DNA from: Trichopria drosophilae
Lineage: Eukaryota; Arthropoda; Insecta; Hymenoptera; Diapriidae
NCBI GenBank assembly: GCA_030407085.1
Contig: CM059582.1
Coordinates: 67,847,501-67,911,500 of the forward strand
DNA: 64,000 bases
Direction of reading: 5' to 3'
Below, one piece after another: positions 36,385 to 47,545 of the stretch. The notes beneath the pieces are model-generated. The model was not told the DNA's origin. It was given only the letters and a program-made list of their open reading frames with translations, and made no database searches. A program made the position numbers and the translations under genes. Each line of letters begins with the position of its first letter. Position 1 is the first letter of the stretch.

Positions 36385-36879
36385 AATATTGAATGGAATA
36401 AATGTTGCGGGAATCAAAACAGAGTATTTTAGTATTTGCTTTAACATTACGTATGCCAAAACAATTTTAATAAATGTAATATTAAATTGTCCAACAAACA
36501 ATTTGATAAGCATGATCGTTATTATGAAAAGAAAAGAGAAAAAAAATCGTCCCATATTGGGCGCAAACGCCAAAAAAAATCTTAACTTTCCAACGCTTAG
36601 ACCACTCGGCTACCAAAATTTAACAAAAATCCTGCTAATAAAGTGTTAGCCGACGGTACACTGTATATTAAGAACAATTTCATTAATCAATTTATTTCAT
36701 CGTTTTGCGAAAAGTACCATATTAAAACGAATAGATATTACTTTATTTTTATATACAAATTCATAAAAAAATACCTATTTCAAATGCATCAATAATCAAA
36801 CATGGGCGTTGTTAAGAATTAAGGCGTTACATTATTTTGGCATATGTAATGTTAAAGCAAATACTACAATACTCTGTTA
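36385..36879. mobile_element. Foldback element A with tRNA-like core, right arm shortened
   Basis: The left arm 36385-36460 ('tggaataaatgttgcgggaa', 'cagagtattttagtatttgc', 'tttaacattac') is mirrored by the right arm 36828-36879, which stops at 'ctctgtt'. It is homologous to element A' at 40195-40722. The core holds a - strand tRNA-like segment. Confidence 0.65.
36548..36615 (-). other. tRNA-like segment (A-box and degenerate B-box), copy 1
   Basis: On - it starts TGGTAGCCGAGTGGTCTAAG, an excellent A-box, with GGCGTTTGCGCCCA as a possible B-box downstream. Spacing is too short and the 3' half too poor for a functional tRNA; it is more likely a Pol III promoter relic or SINE head. Confidence 0.5.
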
Positions 36880-36957
36880 AATAGGCAATGTATTGAATCT
36901 AACGAAACTGCTTTTATAATAATAATAATAATAATATTTATTATTATTATTATTGTA

Positions 36958-37258
36958 AAGGGGGCGAGATGGTTACGATGGCTAAGGCGTCCGCCTTGTT
37001 TCGTAACTTGAACGTCTCCGAAGGTTCTGGGTTCGAGTCCCCGTGTAGAAAATTTTCTGCGCGTTGAATTGAACTCAGTACCGACACTGCAATCACCTAC
37101 CTCACGGTTTGAGGCGTGGTTGCAGTGACATTTCACGCTAATCTGGTCGAGATTTGAGCAAAAAAATTTCTCATTTTTCGGACAGATTGAGCGACATAAG
37201 AAACCAATGTTGTTGTTAAAGTTATTATTAAAATAATAATAATAACAATAACAATATA
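36958..37258 (+). mobile_element. tRNA-derived SINE
   Basis: The head has A-box-like GATGGCTAAGGCG (36976-36988) and B-box GGTTCGAGTCC (37029-37040). An unrelated body follows, then an AAT/AAC-repeat tail (37215-37258). ATT/AAT repeats (36919-36955) precede the head. Organisation and length (~300 bp) fit a Pol III-transcribed SINE mobilised by a LINE. Confidence 0.7.
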
Positions 37259-37326
37259 AAAGGGGCCCAAAGGGAATGACACGTGCGTAACACAATACGG
37301 CTATGCAAAAAGCTGCATCTTAGCCT

Positions 37327-38022
37327 ATGTTCCCAAATGGCCTACTCTCACCTCCATGTGTACTTATTAAAGCCGGTGGGCCCTGGACGTTTAGCAACCT
37401 TGCCAGAGATTGGGTAACCAACCCCAGTGAATGGCGAGGTAAGAGACAAACGAGAGAGGCACAACAACGGGGAGTGGGGCTAACCACCCTACTTCCTGTA
37501 TTTGATGCGGTTACTATGAATAGAACGCGCAGGGCTCCTGACCATCGGGCTGTTTTGGATGCAGCCCAGTCCCGAGGTGGAGGAGCCGAAACAGGTGTCC
37601 CGGGACAACGACAAACGAATGCCCACGGACGATTTCAGTGGACGGAGGATCTCAGGCAAGATCTAATGCGCTGCTACGAGGAGAGCTGTCCGCAACAGAG
37701 AGGCTACTTGGCGCGAATGCACAGTCGGTTTGCAGTAATGCATCCCGAACTGGCAGATCGCTTTTCTCAACAACAACTGAGAGATTATGTGGTCTATCTG
37801 AGGCGGATAGGTTTCGTTGTTCCCAGCTGTCAACCGGTACCGGATGTGCGGGCAATAACAGCTGAGCCCGTACGCGGTACTGTGAGAGATGCTCCACATT
37901 ATGAAAGCACGACACTCGTGTTTAGGCAAAATTTGACAACAAAAGTTTTGCCTAAACCACGAGAATTAGACAGAGCAAATAGCCTACTTCTAGATGCTCT
38001 TCCAGATGACTGCGACCTGTAG
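37327..38022 (+). pseudogene. R2/R4-like non-LTR element: N-terminal Myb-like part
   Basis: The open frame carries a helical DNA-binding-like segment (GRFQWTEDLRQDLMRCYEES then CPQQRGYLARMHSRF and LADRFSQQQLRDYV), the sort found N-terminal to RT in non-LTR elements with restriction-like endonucleases. It ends at the TAG at 38020. The RT portion follows in other frames from 38060. The segment 37465-37957 is repeated downstream at 39664-40149. Whether the first ~45 codons belong is uncertain. Confidence 0.6.
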
Positions 38023-38061
38023 CAAGTCAATTGTGCCGTTTACGAGGCTGCAAGTGATCTG

Positions 38062-39650
38062 GTGACTCCGCGAAATCTGACACAGATATCGGGGAGTCGG
38101 CAGATTACAAAACGCATGTCTCAATTGAACGGTAAGATTCGACTGACACGGAAACTCGCTTCCCGAAGTCAGTGTGTGATCGACTATTTAACACCTGGCC
38201 GTTCATTTACGGCTAAAGTCAAGAAGTTCGCACAACAACTGCGGACGTACTATCAGACACTGAACAAGCTGAAGTTGCTCAACATCAAGCAACGATGCCA
38301 AAAAGAGGCTGCAAAGACGGGAAGAAGGAATTCGACAAAACTCAATATTTTGGTCGAATCCCTCCAACCTCTTCAAACATCGTATCGCAGCCTCAAGCGA
38401 GTTTCCGTCGATGGCCGCAGTTGAGGAATTCTGGGGGAGCATCTACGAGAAAACATCTAGGCTTAATGCAGACACTCCAGGTATTGAAATCTTCACCGAG
38501 TTGTGCGACGAAGTCACACAACAAAGTGAAGATTGCCCACCCGTCAGTGCATTAGAGGTGAAAAATACCATCACAGGAGCGAGGAATTTCTCCTCGCCGG
38601 GCTGGGATGGAATTAACAACTATTGGTGGAAGAAGTTCACTTCTGTCCATCAACACCTAGCCCGAATATTCACCTCTTATATAAATGGAGACCAACCCAT
38701 TCCGCACTGGCTGGTGGAGGGCCGAACGACACTGATCCCAAAATCGGGAGACTTGTCCGATCCGCAAAACCATAGACCGATCACGTGTCTCAATACGTTA
38801 TACAAATTGTTCACTAACATCTTGAACGAACGTATTGAGAAATCCATGAAACCGGCGCGGCGTGGCAACGGATAGTAGAACAACGAGGCTGCAAAATGGG
38901 TGTATCCGGCTGCAAGGACAACTTGCTTATCGACAGGTGTGTTTGTCAGGACGCAGTCCAGTACAAGCGTAACCTGTCGATAGCCTGGCTGGATTACATG
39001 AAGGCGTATGACTCAACATCGCACGAGCTTTTAAGCTTGTTGCTCAAACGCCTCCATGTGCACCCAAACATAGTGAGAATTGGAGAAAACCTGATGCCTC
39101 TTTGGAAAACACGCTTTGTCATGACATCGGGCAAGCGTCGAACCATGTCTAGACTGGTTCAATTCCAAAGAGGTGTCTATCAGGGAGATTCTCTGAGTCC
39201 TCTGCTCTTCTGTATTTCACTATTGCCTCTATCCGTTGCTCTGCGGAAATCTCAAGGGTACATGTGTGGACCGCCTGGTGAACGTGTACATAAGATCACC
39301 CATCTTTTTTATATGGACGTAGCCTTTTAAGCCTGGAGTGTACGCATGACCGATTAGTCCTCGAGACGGCTTGCGACGTGATTAATCGAACGGAGGATCC
39401 CCTGATGATGCTAGTACATCAGCATGAAATTCAGGGGAAGGGGGCGTTTTTGTACAACGCGGCGGAACGAGCGGCGCGAAACCTCGGTCTGGTTTTCAAC
39501 GTGGGACGTAGTGGTGCACAGGAGGCTGAATCAGTCATCAATCTGTGCCCAGTGCGTCTCAGGGCTAACATACGGAAAGAACAACTCCGTATGTTGGAGG
39601 GAAGGCATTTCGACAAGCCGTTGCATGGACAATTCTTTTGAAATGTCCAA
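38062..39650 (+). pseudogene. R2/R4-like non-LTR element: reverse transcriptase
   Basis: The RT N-terminus is at 38411-38875 (ARNFSSPGWDGINNYWWKKF, HWLVEGRTTLIPKSGD, NHRPITCLNTLYKLF). After a stop and a frame change the palm continues at 38896-39330 (GCKDNLLIDRCV, LSIAWLDYMKAYDS, QRGVYQGDSLSPLLF). The catalytic box reads FYMDV instead of F/YxDD, with a stop soon after, so activity is lost. 39378-39641 encodes a downstream segment (IRKEQLRMLEGRHFDKPLHG) after an apparent deletion. The C-terminal endonuclease is not seen. RT identity is firm; the exact clade is not. Confidence 0.72.
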
Positions 39651-39663
39651 CAACTTGGCTTGT

Positions 39664-40149
39664 CAACGGGGAGTAGGGCTAACCACCCTACTCCCTGTAT
39701 TTGCGGTTACTACGAATAGAACGCGCAGGGCTCCTGACCATCGGGCTGCTTCGGATGCAGCCCAGTCCCGTGGTGGAGGAGCCGAAACGGGTGTCCCGGG
39801 ACAACGACCCACGAATACCCACGGACGATTTCAGTGGACGGAGGATCTCAGGCAACTAATGCGCTTCTACGAGGAGAGCTGTCCGCAACAGAGAGCTACA
39901 TGGCGCGAATGCATAGTCGGTTTGCATTAATGCATCCCGAACTGGCAGATCGCTTTTCTCAACAACAACTGAGAGATTATGTGGCCTATCTGAGGCGGAC
40001 AGGTTTCGTTGTTCCCAGCTGTCAACCGGTACCGGATGTGCGGGCAATAACAACTGAGCCCGTACGCGGTGCAGAGAGACATGCTCCACATTATGAAAGC
40101 ACGACACTCGTGTTTAGGAAAAATTTGAGAACAAAAATTTTGCCTAAAC
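39664..40149 (+). pseudogene. Second copy of the non-LTR element's N-terminal part
   Basis: Close copy of 37465-37957, including the Myb-like segment, with 1-bp and 2-3-bp deletions that break the frame (for example near 39890). It is joined head-to-tail to the end of the first copy and runs directly into foldback element A'. Confidence 0.82.
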
Positions 40150-40194
40150 AACTTAAATATATTTATATAAAAATGCTGTAAAGCCAGAATTTAT

Positions 40195-40722
40195 ACTGTT
40201 TAATGGAATAAATGTTGTGAGAATCAAAACAGAGTATTTTAGTATTTGCTTTAACATTACATATGCCAAAATAAATTTAAAAAATGTACTATTAAATTGT
40301 CCAATAAACAATTTGATAAGCATGATCGTTATTATGAAAATAAAAAAGAAAAAAAATCGTCCCATATTGGGCGCGAACGCCAAAAAAAATCTTAACTTTC
40401 CAACGCTTAGACCACTCGGCTACCAAGTGGTACGTAAAATTTAACAAAAATCCTGCTAATAAAGTTTTACCCGACGGTAAACAATTTCATTAATCAATTT
40501 ATTTCATCGTTTTGCGAAAAGTCCATATTAAAACGGATAAATATTACTTTATTTTTATATACAAATTCATAAAAAAAATACCTATTTCCATTGCATCAAT
40601 AATCAAACATGGGCGTTGTTAAGAATTAAGGCGTTACATTATTTTGGCATATGTAATGTTAAAGCAAATACTAAAATACTCTGTTTTGATTCCCACAACA
40701 TTTATTCCATTCAATATTGTAC
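40195..40722. mobile_element. Foldback element A' with tRNA-like core, both arms present
   Basis: Arms of about 80 bp (40196-40275 and 40638-40722) are inverted copies: 'aatggaataaatgttgtgag', 'aaaacagagtattttagtat', 'ttgctttaacattacatatg'. The core matches element A. The shared sequence with A actually starts at 40150 ('caacttaaatata'). The LINE at 40723 begins immediately at its right end. Confidence 0.7.
40358..40425 (-). other. tRNA-like segment, copy 2
   Basis: Same A-box (GGTAGCCGAGTGGTCTAAGC) as copy 1; the B-box-like GGCGTTCGCGCCCA is closer to consensus here. Not a functional tRNA. Confidence 0.5.
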
Positions 40723-43060
40723 TGGGACATGGAAGGTAACTGATACTAATCTATACGCATTGGAAGGATATCGTATTATTTACAATGGAAGTAAAATAAA
40801 CCGAAATTATGGAATAGTCATTTATATAGTTATTTATCTAAAGGGAGTAAAATGTACATATAGTCTGCAAAATATTGGTGGAAACGTAGTTATAGCTTTA
40901 AAATTAGTTAATTCCGAAGGTTGTAAAGCGTGTGTCCTGGCAGCATACAGACTACATGGAACCTCCACTGTTCGTTTCACTCAAGAGCTTGAAGAATATC
41001 TTGGAACATTGGTAGAAGAAAAGGTCGTATTTACCGGTGACATAAATGTGGATCTGCTAAGCAATAATGATCTTATTGACGAATACAAAAACATGTTCAG
41101 CTTGCTGGGATTTAATTCGGCAATAAATGCAATTACTCGTCCTACAGGAAAAAAAGGAACCTGGATAGACCATTTCTTTATAAAAACAAGAAAGGAAATA
41201 AGTAAAATATCAGCTTATGTCGTAGAAAGTGACTTAATATCAGATCACTATCCAATCGTAGTAACATGGCCAGGAAAGGACCTAGAAGCTAACGTATCGA
41301 GGAAGGGCGGAACGTCGTACTCCTTTGTGAACTATAAAACTCTCGGATCAGCTCTACGACAGGAAACCTGGGATGTAGTTTATAATGAGACCGATGTGAA
41401 TTTAGTAACCGATCAATTCATCAAGAGACTCACTCAACACATTGAATCATCAACAGTAACCAGAATCGTTACTTCGCATCGAAAGAAGAAGGAGTGGTTA
41501 TCTCAAGACTTGATAGACCAAATGTGTAAACGCGATAAATTGTATAAAAAATGGAAACAAATGACATATAGTAGCTATAAGAACAAGGCTCGTGATGATT
41601 ATATTAAAGCTAGGAATAATATAGTTAGGTTAGTTAAGGAAGCCAAAATGAACTACCACTCAAGAAAGGTAATGAAAGCAGGAACGGATAAACGGCAATT
41701 ATGGAATGCAATAAATGAAATAGTAAAAGGTAATCCAACTAATAAAACAAACTTCATTAATGTAAGGGTTAATGATAAGTTAGTATCTGACAAAAATGAA
41801 GTAGCTACCGAATTTAATAAGTACTTTTCTCGAGTGGGAACTGGTTTGGCAGCTAAGTTTAAAAATTCAGATCTAGTTACTAGTTGTAAAAAATCGGTGA
41901 AAAACTCGATAGTGTTATTCGATATAACACCAGGAGAAATCGCTAATTACATGAAACGTCTCAAAATTAATAAGTCACCGGGTCATGACAAAATAACACC
42001 AACAATATACAGAAATTTTACAGAATTCCCTATCAGGACCAGTGTCATACATTATCAACCTAGCCTTCTCAACTGCAAAATACCCTTCTCATTTCAAATA
42101 TTCAATAATAATATCAATTTATAAAACAGGTGACAGGACGCAAATAGCAAATTACAGACATATTTCCCTATTGCCTATAATTTCAAAACTTTTTGAAGTT
42201 AGTCTTAAAAATAGGATCTCAAAATTTTTAACTTTACATAGCATATTAAATAAAAAGCAATTTGGTTTCATACCGGGGAAATCCACTGAGACGGCTGTTG
42301 CTTCTTAGCAAAGAATATATACTTAGCACTTGAATCCGGAGAACCTTGTGCAGCCATATTCGTTGATTTGGCAAAAGCGTTTGATACTTGGGACCCTACA
42401 ATATTAATTAAAAAACTGTATAATATTGGTGTAAGGGGTTTTCCATTAAAATTAATTGAAAGTTATCTTTCAGACAGATACCAAAGTACTAAAGTAGGAA
42501 ACAATATCAGCGAGAGATGTTTTTTATCCCATGGAGTACCGCAAGGGTCGATATTGGGACCTTTATGGTTCCTAATATATATTAACGACTTGTTTGATGT
42601 AGTTAACGATGAAGTACTGGCTTTTGCGGATGATACAGTGATATATGAAAGGGAAATCGTGGAAGGACCTGTCTAAAACGGCGTCGGACAGGTTTAACTC
42701 GGTGTGCTCCTGGTTTGCCGACAATCATCTGACGGTAAACCCAGAGAAGTCTGTAATCGTTCCATTTGGGTGCTACCATGACAGTATACCAAGGAACTGG
42801 TGTGTCAAACGACATAGTAACTCGAGCTGTAATAGTAATTTTAACTACTGTCAATGTCCTCAAATACGCCAAGAACTGCATACAAGGTACCTCGGCATAG
42901 AATTTGATTCGCGCATGAAATGGGACTATCACACCCAAATTATTCTAAATAAACTTAGGTACTTAACTTATGCAGCAGTCAGGTTGAAAAAAATTCTAAA
43001 CTATGATCAACTATTAAGTACATATGATCAAATTTTCTATAATGACTGATTTAGCAGACA
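40723..43060 (+). pseudogene. LINE 2 (Jockey/CR1-like) ORF2, 5'-truncated
   Basis: This starts inside the endonuclease (TGTWKVTDTNLYALEGYRII), then VVFTGDINVDLL, LISDHYPIVVTW and a basic linker to ~41920. RT: LKINKSPGHDKITPTIYRNF, a frameshift near 42050, QIANYRHISLLPIISKLFE and FGFIPGKSTETAV, a TAG at 42306, then IFVDLAKAFDTWDP, HGVPQGSILGP and EVLAFADDTVIY. Another frame change near 42650 leads to LTVNPEKSVIVPF and RYLGIEFDSRMKWDYH, ending at 43049. The active site is intact but the frame is broken at least three times. It is convergent with the MULE gene, whose stop is ~100 bp away. Confidence 0.83.
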
Positions 43061-43156
43061 TGATTTTCATTTTACATTAACGTTAATAGTTATATTTGTA
43101 ATTTAACAAATTATAAAATTTAAAGTTTATAAGTAACAAATGCAGTTACGATTATT

Positions 43157-43401
43157 TTAAAATTCAAGATATTCAATATCTTCGTACTGCAATTCAGATA
43201 ATGGTGATGAACAGTCTCTTTGCGCGTTTGCAACAACGTCTGCAATCTCTTGTTGGGACACAACATCTTCTTGGGCTGGAACTTCTCCTTGGGCCGCAAC
43301 CTCTTCTTGGACCGCGACTTCTTCTTGGTCCGCAACATGTTGTTGGTCTGCAACCTCTTCTTGGGCCGCAATCTCTCCTTGGGCTGCAACCTCGCTATTT
43401 G
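43157..43401 (-). CDS. Exon 7: acidic repeat C-terminus of the MULE gene
   Basis: After 'gttgaag' the phase-1 junction gives ANSEVAAQGEIAAQEEVADQ, about ten copies of a hexapeptide like E-V-A-A-Q-E (18-bp repeat). It ends SELQYEDIEYLEF and TAA at 43157. The junction keeps frame with exon 6, and the acidic, low-hydrophobicity reading is much more protein-like than the basic KKRLRPK reading of the overlapping frame. The 1.27-kb intron holds the degenerate repeats at 43970-44420. Confidence 0.6.
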
Positions 43402-43969
43402 CTTCAACACATTAAACAGCACGTATAAGGATATCATCAGTTAGTTAAAAATAAGAAATTTGTATCGCGACATATTAGACACAATCCTGATGGTTACATT
43501 TGTAATCTTTGAGAAAAAAATTTGAGTCCATTAGCGCCTAATAGGTCATACTGAATTGTGATTTTAAGGAACCAGCAAACCAAAATAATTGAGAAGCATA
43601 GAAATTTCCAATACTTCCGAATTCTATATCTGAATCCTTCCCTTCCTTCAGTAAGAATTAAGGAACATAGAAAATGTTAACTTTTTTGTTCTTAAATTTT
43701 TTCTCTTTTTATAAAAACAAACAATTTGTTTTTTATTTTCCATTATATTAGTTTGTATTTAGTTGAATTATACTCTTTACTTATTTTTCTTAAATGACCT
43801 GTTCTCAAGTGGTCACCTATCCAAGTAGTGTTTCCCAAAAAGGATGCTTAACTAGAAATAATGTCCGCGCGCGACACAGACTACTGGTCTGCCACTATCG
43901 ACCAATGTCTGCAATGTAATATGATATTTGTGTTTCACGTTAAAATTGTTAAAAATTCTTAATTATCTG

Positions 43970-44430
43970 GAAAACGTCAAGAGATTCGCGAAATCTGAGT
44001 CGATTAACGGATACACACAAACGAATTTCGAAAATTTTATAAATTATCTCATATCTCGAAAATGGCAAAAGATACGCGAAATCTAAAAAATTTTGGAGGT
44101 TATCAAAAGGAGGGTTAACCTCGAGTCGAGTAACGCATACATGCAGATAAATTTGGAACATTTGTAAAAATAAATATTTTTAAAATTCCAAAATATTTCG
44201 AAAACGCTAAAAGATACGCGAAATCTTGATAGTTAAAAAATTAAAAAATGTTTATACTTAAGGATACTCCGGAAGATTAAAAAAGTATTCGCGTATGAGA
44301 GGTATTGGAAAAATAAAAAACTGCTTCCAGAAGATTTAAAAGATTTTCGGGTACTAACGCACACGACTCGATGTCGAAGAATTGAGAAGATTTTAAAATT
44401 AGTCCCGCAAACGCTTTCAGAAGTATTCGA
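43970..44430. repeat. Degenerate repeats in the last MULE-gene intron
   Basis: 'aaagatacgcgaaatct' or variants recur at about 43975, 44065 and 44210, with 'gcaaacgctttcagaag'-like and 'acacacaaacgaatttcg' sequence between. Likely decayed tandem repeat; no coding. Confidence 0.5.
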
Positions 44431-44667
44431 AACCATTGGCTTTATAAAATAAATTTATAAATATTGAGAAATATTCAAAATAAACGGGTCAGTCGTGATT
44501 GAAGTATTAAAAATTATTAAGTTTAACGAAGGATTCACAAAAACGAATAATCTAATAACAACCAAGCCAGCGAAACGAGGTAATTTCAATTTCTATTATT
44601 TTGATTGCAGCACAGTCCACGTATCTGACTTTTCACTAAAAAGTACAATATAAAAAAATGTAGTCAC

Positions 44668-44889
44668 CTTCATTTTCGAGAAATATTAAGTTGGCAACTG
44701 GATTTGCCACTAAATTGGATGCTTGGATCAACAGGTCTTCGAACGATAAGGTTTCTTCGTACAGTTTCCAAAAAGCTTGTAGGTCTTGGTTCCTGATGAG
44801 TGATTTTATAGATTTTCGAGTTACTCGACGTCCATTTCGAAGCTGAGCCAAATCACTCATTGCAGCACTTTGTACATTGTTCATCATGC
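44668..44889 (-). CDS. Exon 6: post-core segment of the MULE gene
   Basis: The acceptor 'ttttcatag' precedes 44889; one base from exon 5 completes a Ser codon. It reads MMNNVQSAAMSDLAQLRNGR and QDLQAFWKLYEETLSFEDLL, ending with AAG before GTGACT. No stop in frame. Confidence 0.65.
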
Positions 44890-45142
44890 CTATGAAAATT
44901 GAACTTCATGATTATATGAACTCGAAAAACAGAAATACTTTCATTATACGTATGAAAGGCGTAAGGAAAAATCTAATCGCGGATAACATTTCTTATAAGT
45001 ACCCTAGCCTCATCAAATATTAGCAGAGGCATCTTAATAGCACATTTGAACTTCTTATAAAGTTTAATCGGAATCTCGATGTTAAATCTATTTAGCATAC
45101 AACTCCGTTAAATAAAAATAATTTGAAAGTAATTAATCTTAC

Positions 45143-45485
45143 TAAAAAATTTCCAGGATGTAGGATGTTTGGGAACCTTCAGCGACAACTGACGATGATA
45201 TGACTCAATTGCGTTGCTGGTTCGGACAATTTTTCCGTACACGGAAAATTTTTCAGGGGTAACTAATCGCAACCAGTAGTCGTTGCAATACGTAATAAAA
45301 GGCTGCAGAGCCAGCTGAACGTCCTCGGAGGTGTTTCTAACCACGTATCTGAATCCCTGTAGAATTCGATCTGCCGGAAGTAAGGCAAGTGCCACTATTC
45401 GCCGAAACACCTCATTGCCTTCTGGGCAAGTTGTGGCTTTTATTGACGAGGATATCCGCAATTTTAGACACCGCCTAAACAATGC
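45143..45485 (-). CDS. Exon 5: MULE transposase core, catalytic Glu
   Basis: The acceptor 'ttgctaaag' joins FFHYAQ to ALFRRCLKLR in phase 0, exactly as in unspliced MULE proteins. The exon has ADRILQGFRYVVRNTSEDVQ and IVRTSNAIESYHRQL, with the presumed catalytic Glu, and ends HPTSWKFF before GTAAGA at 45142. The 298-bp intron upstream contains ordinary AT-rich sequence. Confidence 0.75.
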
Positions 45486-45783
45486 CTTTAGCAATTACGT
45501 ATATAATAGTATATTATACATCGAGGGAGATATAGGCGTGTCATTACGGCAATCGTCGCAAGGAAAGATGATATATCTCCCATGGTGTACACCATATTTG
45601 ATGTCACATAGACACAACTTCGTTTTAGGAAAGGGAGCAATAATGGCGTCATTACTCAATTACCCTAGGCGAATAATGAGTACATTATAGCTCGATGGCG
45701 GATGGTGGTATAATAGCCTGTTTTAGGTCATTTCTACCGGTACATAAAATGCTGTTTTACAACGTTTATATAAATGTACCTAC

Positions 45784-45984
45784 TTGTGCATAATGAAAGA
45801 AACAGCCATCTAGATCAGCCCCAGGGAATTCGTTCTGCCAGGCATTTTGCAGCCCCTTCTCATAATCGGTCATTATCACGGTTGGATGAAGATTTTCCAG
45901 CACTTGGCGCCTGATGACCCGAAATACTTCTGTATATTCCGCCTCCGTCTTTCCGGACATCAGTGCCCAACAAAGGGGAAGGGC
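45784..45984 (-). CDS. Exon 4: MULE transposase core, second catalytic Asp
   Basis: It reads PFPFCWALMSGKTEAEYTEV, then TVIMTDYEKGLQNAWQNEF and GCFFHYAQ, ending at CAA just before GTAGGT. The second Asp is in MTDYE; the C-X2-H of GCFFH is a MULE hallmark. The acceptor after 'ttcggcag' (45985) is plausible but its phase does not match exon 3. Confidence 0.75.
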
Positions 45985-46957
45985 CTGCCGAAGAATGTGT
46001 TAATACTTAAAAGTGCGTTGCAATTTTACCGGAGGACAGTATCGCGAGTGTCACGCCACCTGAAATTTGTTTGTGGCATAACGTCGAACTATATTTGTAA
46101 GACTTGACAACCAGGGGAGGTCGCTATTACAGTGGGCGCTCACGTTGGTTTTATTCATTATAAACTGCGACTCGAAATCGGCATAAAACATGATCAATGA
46201 GGCTTAAAATAATCAGCTTGATATCAGAATCGTGGGGAAACTTCCTTTTTTCCAATTAGCGTATTATCAGCGGCGTAATTAATTATAGAATTAATCATCC
46301 AAAATACCTAATAAAAAGGTCATCTTTCAATATTTTTTTTTTGCGACGCGAAAAAAATGATAACCACCCAAAGTAAGTTTCCCCGACATCTACGAATATT
46401 ATAGCTTACTAGGGTATTTATGACATTGTTGTAACATTAAAATTGAAGCCGTAGTTTGTAATAATAAATCACTTCCGGTGTTGTAGCTCAAAAACAATCC
46501 AGCACAGAGCACCGTTATGGGCCCTAGCGCGCGAATATATGAGGGCTGAAGAGCAAAAAAATGTTTCGACAATTTTCGGGAATTACGAAACGTTTTTCAC
46601 GTAATTTATTTGTACTGAAATATTTCTTGTGTTATTGGCTTCGGAATAAACGATTTTCGATACATTCTGCTGCTAGGAACTGTTAAAAATGGATGCAGAA
46701 GTTATGCATAGAATAACAGGTTAGAGAACCTGAATCTGTCATATCTGTAACCGGTAATTCAATTTGTACGTTCTGTATCTATTTTAACTGTATTTTAGTA
46801 ACATAATCTACCCAACATCACCTATTCGGTAGCCAATAATATAAGAAATAGTTTAGTTCTAATAAACTACCTCAGAAATGTTTCTGAATTCCTATACAGT
46901 TCAATTCAATTATGAACAGATATAATACAGTACCTTCCCGAATCGAAAACACATTAC
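45985..46957 (-). other. Intron of the MULE gene
   Basis: About 0.97 kb without convincing coding sequence on either strand, AT-rich. Confidence 0.45.
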
Positions 46958-47263
46958 TGTGATCAATTAGGAAGCGCCTTCAATGTTGGGGACAACCTCA
47001 AACGTCCCATCAACGAGGAAAATAATATCGTCGTCGTCGGCGTCTCGCTAGAAGAGTGCAATGTACTCCGGATCACCCCAAATGGCATTTGGTTTTCCTA
47101 GGATCTCGCACGTAAATAAACGTAACCTCCTGTTGCCATAAATGAGAACGTTGTTCCACCTTTGGCAAAAGTGTGAGGAGAGGGAGGAATGAATTTCTTC
47201 CTAATACGATTCATCATGGACTCCACTCTTTTAAAAGTAAGCTCCATAGCAGTTTCTGGATGA
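46958..47263 (-). CDS. Exon 3: linker and first catalytic Asp of the MULE transposase, damaged
   Basis: The acceptor TTTTTATCAG precedes 47263. With two bases from exon 2 it reads DHPETAMELTFKRVESMMNR and IRKKFIPPSPHTFA. Then the frame slips by one (WNNVLIYGNRRLRLF, KPNAIWGDPEYIALF), followed by TAG and DADDDDIIFLVDGTFEVVP, which holds the first catalytic Asp. A TAA follows EGAS. The TAG lies in 'cactcttctag', which could instead be a splice acceptor, so part of the apparent damage may be an unrecognised intron. The 3' boundary (46958 or ~46934) is uncertain. Confidence 0.55.
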
Positions 47264-47545
47264 CTGATAAAAACTTGTGATGTAATGATGTTCGATTGTA
47301 ATTAAATGGAATATAAACTGTTGCCTTTGAGGAGACTCACTCGCAAAAGTGCTGAAATTATAGGGTTTCAATAATTGTAGGGATAAAGAAGTATATGTTC
47401 TGAAGACTTATTGCTACGCTACTGGATTTCCCAGGTGGCTGCCTTCAGCATCGTGGTAAAAAAGATTAGTACTTCAAATATCATTTGTTATGAAATTGAC
47501 TGTCGTATTTCATTTTGCGAGTGAGCCTCGTTATCTTTAACTCAC

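Noticed and set aside
36958..37050. A functional tRNA gene
   Set aside because: A- and B-boxes are present but the stems do not form a cloverleaf and the sequence continues into a SINE body with an AAT tail.
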